NCBI GenBank assembly: GCA_030248065.1
Contig: JASAMV010001754.1
Coordinates: forward strand, 23,359 to 87,358
Length of the DNA stretch: 64,000 bases
Direction: 5' to 3'
Source of the DNA: Rhynchonema sp. JSB1_4
Taxonomy: Eukaryota > Nematoda > Chromadorea > Monhysterida > Xyalidae
Both the position numbers and the translations under genes were made by a program. Below the pieces are notes generated by a model. That model was not told the origin of the DNA and searched no databases. It was given only the letters and a program-made list of their open reading frames with translations. This document shows, piece after piece, positions 59,201 to 64,000 of this stretch; within the stretch, counting starts at the first letter, position 1, and the number at the start of each line of letters is the position of its first letter.

Positions 59201-59613
59201 AGCTGGAATCAACCGCCGAATGATTTGAAAGAAATGTTCTCCAGAGTGAGTCTCGTGTTATTAAACAAATATATCCATAACGTCTAATGAATTATGAACG
59301 GTCAGCGAAATGACCAGTCCCAGAAGTTGGAGCATGCGATTTCTTTGTTCATGAAGATCTTGGTTTGCCCATAGGTACGTTCACATTTTCATGACAAAAT
59401 TCGTGTGCCGCCGACACAAAGCGAACTACACATTTGCAATTATCTGGTGTGCCCGTGGCATTAGTTTACATATAGTAATTTATTGTCACGCACATTTTCT
59501 TCCAGATTCTCTACGGTTTTCGAGACCAAGTTGGCGAGGACAATTGGACCGCTTTCACCGGACAGTTTCCCGTGCCTCTCAAAGAACGACTGCAGCAACA
59601 ATATGGAGTTTAA
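47212..59613 (+). CDS. TNPO1: Transportin-1/2 (karyopherin beta-2), complete
   Basis: Nuclear import receptor for PY-NLS cargo; a solenoid of about 20 HEAT repeats that binds RanGTP. Exons: 47212-47343, 51923-51998, 52196-52345, 52464-52573, 52833-52966, 53025-53139, 53517-53627, 53840-54001, 54279-54392, 54682-54763, 55057-55274, 55472-55579, 55926-56150, 56560-56754, 56982-57137, 57579-57666, 58064-58258, 58814-58989, 59171-59245 and 59506-59613. All junctions are GT-AG and in phase, giving 909 codons plus stop; vertebrate TNPO1/2 have about 897. Recognisable blocks are [54 protein letters not shown] in the acidic H8 loop (then [15 protein letters not shown]), [68 protein letters not shown], and the end [14 protein letters not shown] second in-frame ATG lies six codons in. 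Intron 1 is 4.6 kb and full of mobile elements. An AATAAA lies at 60202. Confidence 0.97.
47387..47469. mobile_element. Truncated CAGTG-type element
   Basis: It starts CAGTGCTGTGGCTGGGG, like the TACCCGCCCCG family, but runs straight into the element starting at 47470; no matching right end is seen. Confidence 0.55.
47684..49036. mobile_element. CAGTG-type element with GTAGGTAGGTTG word carrying a LINE fragment
   Basis: Left end CAACGGTGTTGC, right end GCTACACCACTG; exact 8-bp duplication GTTGAAAA at 47676-47683 and 49037-49044. Words 'gtacagtaggtaggttg' occur at both ends. Core 'aatcgcgcgcaaatgcgcga'. About 1 kb of LINE sequence is embedded in it. Confidence 0.88.
47775..48775 (+). pseudogene. 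LINE reverse-transcriptase 3' fragment
   Basis: An open frame to the stop at 48497-48499 encodes the C-terminal part of a non-LTR reverse transcriptase. Characteristic stretches are [20 protein letters not shown], then [11 protein letters not shown] and [15 protein letters not shown] followed by AAFKTKL. It ends about 48,770 with the repetitive tail 'aaatttgaatttgaat', like CR1/L2-type 3' ends. The 5' part is missing, so it cannot move by itself. Confidence 0.9.
49510..49652. mobile_element. Near-perfect hairpin element
   Basis: Left arm 49510-49567 (AGGCCTAACTATACTTCG...) and right arm about 49588-49652 (...TATAGTTAGGCCT), around a loop of roughly 20 bases. The arms match over about 58 bases with one short indel. 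No coding sequence; it is a foldback or MITE-like unit within transportin intron 1. Confidence 0.85.
50010..50824. mobile_element. CAGTG-type element with GGTTGCAAGGTACC word
   Basis: Termini CAGTGTTGTGGCAGGC and CCAGCCACCACACTG; 8-bp duplication with one mismatch (ggtagtgt at 50002, ggcagtgt at 50825). At least six same-strand copies of ggttgcaaggtacc. Interrupted by 50330-50725. Confidence 0.9.
50330..50725. mobile_element. CAGTG-type element with GTGAGAGGTAAGTACT word
   Basis: Left end CAGTGTAGTGGCAGGC, right end CCAGCCACTACTATG; exact 8-bp duplication TTGCAAGG at 50322-50329 and 50726-50733, lying inside a word of the host element. Words 'gtgagaggtatgattt' and 'gtgagaggtaagtact'. Core 'tgcgcgcggagcgcgcga'. 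Confidence 0.93.
50894..51700. mobile_element. Remnants of GTACAGTATCTCCCC-word and related elements
   Basis: Words 'ggtacagtat(tt/ct)cccc' near 51029, 51102 and 51141, cores 'tgcgcgctccacgcgag' and 'aatcgcgcgctgcgcgcgt', and an end 'gtagccacagcacagtg' near 51163-51179. Element borders are not resolved. Confidence 0.55.
57953..58045. repeat. Dispersed repeat D in transportin intron 16
   Basis: It begins 'atgatgtaacagcagtgag', continues 'cgtttcggcctgtcgtcac', and closely matches 16171-16260. It ends within about 20 bases of the 3' splice site of exon 17 (58064). Confidence 0.75.
58543..58722. mobile_element. Inverted-repeat MITE in transportin intron 17
   Basis: Left end AAAGGTCAGTTGGGTGTAAA and right end TTTACACCCAACTGACCTT. 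The interior has further inverted pieces (aaagctcggtcg and cgaccgagcttt). No coding sequence. Confidence 0.82.
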
Positions 59614-60691
59614 GGGAAAAAATGAATGGAATCAAAAAGTTTTTTTGAGGAAAATTTGGAGCGTGAGACAAATGAAACTGTCAGGAAAGTTTATGGATTG
59701 AATTTGAGAAAGATTGGAGATTGAGTTCTCCGATATCCGGTGCGATCGGTTCTGTTCTACGTCTATTTTTTCTCATCTGTGAAATTGAAAGTTGCAAAAA
59801 TTGTTTTCTCTGCCATAATCTTAATTTGGGTACATTACCTTGGTTTTCCATAACTGAAATGTAGTGTTTTTGCACCGATTCTATTGATTCACAATGACAA
59901 TAGTTGTTTTTTGTCGTTTTGTTTGGATTTACTGTTGTGCGTCAATGAAGCTTGCAGCCAGTCTTCTCCATCTCGCCCGATTGTGATTTTTATTTTTTGT
60001 CCTTTTCTCAAATTGTGTTTTTTCTCAATTTTCTTCATATAAATTTTTTACGGGATTATAATGTCATGATAGAAGAATAATTATATCATAGTAACTATTT
60101 TTCTTTGCTGTTGTGCAGCTAAATCTTTCAATGTTGTTCTGTTCTCTTGCGTGCAAAATTTACAAACGGGTGGGAACTACTTGATTTGACTTGGATACAT
60201 AAATAAAAAATGACGCCACGATTTTTTTAGAGAATATCTGTTTTTGTCTTGGACCGTGTTGTTCTTTTGTGAATTTATGCATTTCAATGATAATTTTTCG
60301 AACGGATAAAATTTCAGTCTGATAATTACGTGTCACATTTTACCCCCTGTGCTTGGCTTGCAGTTTGCATCTGCGTTTGGATTATCTTTGTTGTCTGTCT
60401 TGTCTCGTCATTTGTCCTGCTTTCGCTTTTGCCGGTTTACTGCAGTCCAGATCTTCATGGGTCACGTGACATTTAATGTTGTGAGAATGTTGAGATTTGA
60501 TCAAGTCATTGATTTTGGCCGGTGTGATGTTTGTTCGGTGTGTGGTGCCAACTGTTACGCCGGTGGAAGCGAACGAACTTGGCAGCGTCAATAAATCTCA
60601 CATCAGTCATCAATGCAGATTAATGTCTCCGATTAACATGCTCGGTTGTTTCAGTGACCCAGATAGCCGGTGCCTTCGTCGTAATCAAACG
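59614..60691. other. Transportin 3' UTR and intergenic region
   Basis: T-rich sequence without a recognised exon. AATAAA at 60202-60207 is a candidate polyadenylation signal for transportin. The reading frame that enters the MSH4 start exon runs back to 60497, so part of this may be 5' UTR of the next gene. Confidence 0.5.
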
Positions 60692-63600
60692 ATGGCATCG
60701 AACTTCACTGACTTTCTCAACAGTCGCACTGCCAGCGGTGAAACATCAGCGAGCTCGTCAGATAGACCGCGCACGGACAGCTCGGAATGGGCAAAGGGCA
60801 ATGCGAATGATGCAGGCTCAGGTTGGTTTTGAAAATGTGTGTTGTGGTTCATTTATTTGTTTGTGGTTTATTTGATCACTGGATCAACCTTTGTTTGGAA
60901 ATTAAGCGCATGATCACTGCTTTCAGAAACATTTCTGCTTCTGTATCTCATGTCGTTGTCTTGGACGTGGCCAAGCTTTCGAAAGCGGCCTGGCATGTTT
61001 CTCGCGAAGAATAATATATCATTGTTCCTGCTACCTCTATATCTGACGTAATTCAACTCCCATCCTCAATATGTCTTTGTCTTGGCAAAAAACATCGAAC
61101 TCCAAAAGGAAACCACAGGCCGATTGAAAACAGTTTTTGATCAGCGTTTTGAAAAACGTTTTTTTGCTTTTCACCTGTCTCATGTTATTTGCTTTGACCA
61201 TGAGATGCTGATTGGGTGGTACTTTCACGTGGACAACAATACTCACCAGATCCTACAACAGGTCCACCTTTCTCACAGATGTTGTCTTCAATTTCCGTCC
61301 CCAAAATCGATCGAACGGCGATGGTTCGTCGAGTTCAGGTCTGGCACCAGCGTCGTCCAGCGCTGCCAGAATGTTCGATTTCAGCACAATCACACCGTCA
61401 GTCAATCGGTGTGTTTGGATCATCCCAGATGGATTTGTTTGAAAGTTACAGTCCGCCAGTTTCATGATCGCTTGGGACTTGTCGTTTTCGATCAAGAGTG
61501 TTCGCTGGCAGTATAGAGGCAGAGCCAGAAGGTTGACGATCGTTTACGACCGGGAATAACTGCTGTGAAAACATGCGTTCGGTAAGAGATCACTGCACTG
61601 GGCTTCTGTCTGTTATTGGTACAAGACTAGAGAATGTCAATTCCAATAAAGGGAAAAAAACCCAAAAAAACAACCCACAAAAAAAACACACAACAAAAAA
61701 TATATCTATCATATCACAGACGAGCGGTGCATCCGGACATCGCCAGTGCAAATACACCCAAACCCAATGGTGGCCAATAACTTGTTCAGTCTTATTTCCA
61801 GCGATTCAATAATCGACGACAGCAATCGCACGCGGTCCAGTGCCAAATACACCATTACCTCATCGTCTGGGGGTTAGTTCACATTCCACGTAAGAGGAGT
61901 GTATAGCAGTGTCTTATTCAGTTTTTTTATAGATGTGAGCAATATCTATAATAACAGAGTAGTCTCAAGATAAATGGCTACCTAACTTGGCGGATGAAAA
62001 AATGATGATCAAAGACACTGATTTATGTTTGGCTGAAAAAATCTTTCATAGTGTCCGTAAGTCCAACCGGGAGAATGAACAAGGACAGTTGTATCAAACC
62101 CCCGCTCCAAAAATTCCAACGCCGAAATATCGTACCCAAACAGCAAGTAATTTGTGATCAAGTGCCAGTTGCACTGTGCAACGCTGTGGAACTTTTCATG
62201 AGACTGTCCGTCGCACTGTCAATTCCGATCTGGAATGTCTATCTAACAGCGAACATGGTTCAAAAAAATTGCAAGATGTTTTTCAGTTGGTCGTACACCA
62301 GGTACGAATCGATCGAATGCGTCGAATGTCACACGATCGTTCGTTGTTTGCGGTTGGTGTTGTGTTAAGTTGAAAATATTGGTGCCACGCGTGTAAACCA
62401 TGCGCGTTTTTATGGTGATCGGCCGACCTAAGTTGTGCTCTTTGATTTTCATAATGTCAACAAGAGATCTCGACAGTGTGCTCTTTTCATGAACATGATG
62501 ACTGACATTCGATTGTTATGGACAATGGAGACAAACGTTCTTCCCTCACCGTTCAGCTCACCGCGCACAGCATTCTGAATCAGCTCCAAAGAGAAACATA
62601 CAACATGCCCTATACGCTCGGCACCAATGTTCTGAGACAACCTTTCAGCATTGGTGGCTGGTCGCGGTGTGGCCAAGGGCGAGATCGGAATTGCCCACAT
62701 GGACTTGCGATACCCGGAATTGCATTTGTGTCAATTCAGTGACTCATCGGCCTATTCGAGACTGCGTACCAAGATGCAAGCCCTAACGCCCATTGAGGTA
62801 CAGGGTCTACAGTTCTTCATACAGTTCACCTTACCGTTTTTATTGCGGACATGCGTGCAGACGGAGCGCTCTCGAACGATTTTTCAGTCCCAATCCAAAA
62901 CGCATTTGTTTCGATAAAAGTGAACATTAGTGCTCAACAAAACACGATGTCGAACCGAATCGTAAAAGATTTTGTTGGGATTATTGACGTTTGTGGAACA
63001 CGCCGCTAACGTTATCGAATGTTATCACAACCGCTTTATGTGCATAAGCACTTGCACGTGCAACGTGTGGAAAACTCCGGCATGCTTTTACCCGTCTTTT
63101 GTAACAAGGCAACATGTGATGTTTCAAACGCACAACCAATAACAGATCGTGGTGCCGGACACAGCAGTGGACAACAGCGGTCACATGACGGTGCTGGTGC
63201 ATCTGTTGCAATCGGACCTGCCCGATAGTCAAATCACAACGATACATCGCAAATACTTCAACAACGATCGTGGTATCGACGCCATACATCGACTGAAAGT
63301 GGACGAATGCTCGACTCTCATCAAAGATATTCATGAAAAGTTGGCGGTGTTTTGCTGTAGATTGTCCACCCACCACCGTCGTTTATGTGGGTTACTTTTT
63401 CTGCGATCTTTTTTGTTTTATTGGTTGTTCTTTTTATTTTCGACCGATTGTGTATTGTTTATGTGACTGCCGTGCGATTACTTACAAAGTGCGTGAAACA
63501 TTTTCAAGTCCACTCCAATATGCTGTTCGTGATGTGACAGTGTTGTGTAATAGAATACAAACCACAACCACCCGCTGCTGTTTTCGGTCTTGTTGTTTGT

Positions 63601-64000
63601 CTGACACTTTGGCGTTTGTCATGTGTTGCTTTCTGTGAGACCAACAACAAGCTCTGCTTCATTCGCACTCTGACAATGTCCTTGGTGCCTGTCAGTGTCC
63701 TGTCAATGGCTAAAAAAAGGCAACAAATGTTCATACAAATCTGAATCGATTTTGCAGGTATTACTCACTGGCGTGCACGGCAGCGTTGCTCAAATACGTC
63801 GAGTTCATTCAGAACATTGCGTTCGCGCCGGCGTCCGTCAAAATACAGTACACTGGCGTGGAACATGCGTGCATGATTGGTAGGGATGGGTGGCTGGATT
63901 GTTGATGTTTCACAGGGTTTTGTGGGGACTCAGCTCGTGGTTTGATTGGCAAGGAAATGAATTATGAGTGGCATTTTATTCTTTTTTATCACCAGATCCA
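60692..64000 (+). CDS. MSH4: MSH4, meiotic MutS homologue (5' part; gene runs off the window)
   Basis: MSH4 pairs with MSH5 to stabilise recombination intermediates and promote crossovers in meiosis. Exons supported by homology: 62649-62797 ([19 protein letters not shown], matching the conserved start of the MutS-like region), 63146-63339 ([19 protein letters not shown]), 63758-63879 ([20 protein letters not shown]). Their phases agree. Upstream candidates for the low-complexity N-terminus: 60692-60821 ([17 protein letters not shown], Ser-rich), about 61279-61400 or 61408 ([11 protein letters not shown], Ser/Ala-rich) and about 61720-61872 ([13 protein letters not shown]); the last ends in the phase that 62649 needs, but the junction before it is uncertain. 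MSH4 proteins typically have a Ser-rich tail before this domain. The ATPase part lies beyond the window. Confidence 0.92.

Noticed and set aside
59295..59371. Possible extra transportin exon between 59245 and 59506
   Set aside because: The family has no residues here, and the frame ends in a stop just before the putative donor.
61460..61555. Possible extra MSH4 exon reading [17 protein letters not shown]
   Set aside because: It follows a plausible acceptor but lacks a convincing donor, does not resemble MSH4, and would break the phase of the next exon.
62100..62290. Possible MSH4 exon ending before gtacga at 62290
   Set aside because: The exons on each side join in phase without it and match known MSH4 order, so it is probably intronic.

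Overview
This is a nuclear genomic window from a eukaryote, most likely an invertebrate animal. The genes are built from short exons with GT-AG introns and encode conserved metazoan proteins. I see no bacterial operons, no CRISPR and no recognisable virus. Two TTAGGC-type arrays recall nematode telomeric repeats, but I do not rest an identification on them.

Layout. (1) 1-11,193: a very large imperfect inverted repeat (arms about 3 kb, continuing beyond the left edge) with a low-complexity centre and no recognised gene. (2) 11,194-17,030: gene-poor, with a small inverted-repeat element, two hAT-type elements with perfect 8-bp target duplications, and dispersed repeats. (3) 17,037-25,012, minus strand: a nearly complete RBM15/Spenito gene (RRM1, RRM2, RRM3, SPOC) in about 18 exons; its introns hold LINE pieces and transposon insertions. 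(4) 26,561-29,062: nested small transposons, each step shown by an 8-bp duplication. (5) 29,565-37,610: a second large inverted repeat containing three MITE families, TTAGGC arrays and a tRNA-like Pol III unit in each arm; 37,625-39,180 is a further direct copy of part of one arm. (6) 39.2-41.8 kb: more small elements around one isolated NF-YB histone-fold exon. (7) 42.6-46.33 kb, plus strand: a gene model with repeated Ser/Thr-rich exons, a possible FLYWCH-like exon with an in-frame stop, and the C-terminal half of a ubiquitin-specific protease. (8) 47,212-59,613, plus strand: complete transportin-1/2 gene, 20 exons, 909 codons, with a 4.6-kb first intron full of nested elements and a LINE fragment. 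(9) 60,692 to the edge, plus strand: 5' part of meiotic MSH4.

The most unusual signal is the set of small non-autonomous elements at about 20-29, 32-41 and 47-51 kb. They have CAGTG...CACTG-like ends, 8-bp target duplications (hAT-like), AT-rich cores often carrying a CGCGC-loop-GCGCG hairpin, and on both flanks of the core several same-strand copies of a short word. The word differs from family to family but generally keeps a (G/A)TACC end. Two families share termini and core almost completely yet have different words at both ends, as if the word had been replaced in concert. I regard this as the best candidate for an undescribed system.

The named genes are housekeeping or germline functions (m6A-writer adaptor, nuclear import receptor, meiotic MutS homologue); nothing suggests that they work as one pathway.
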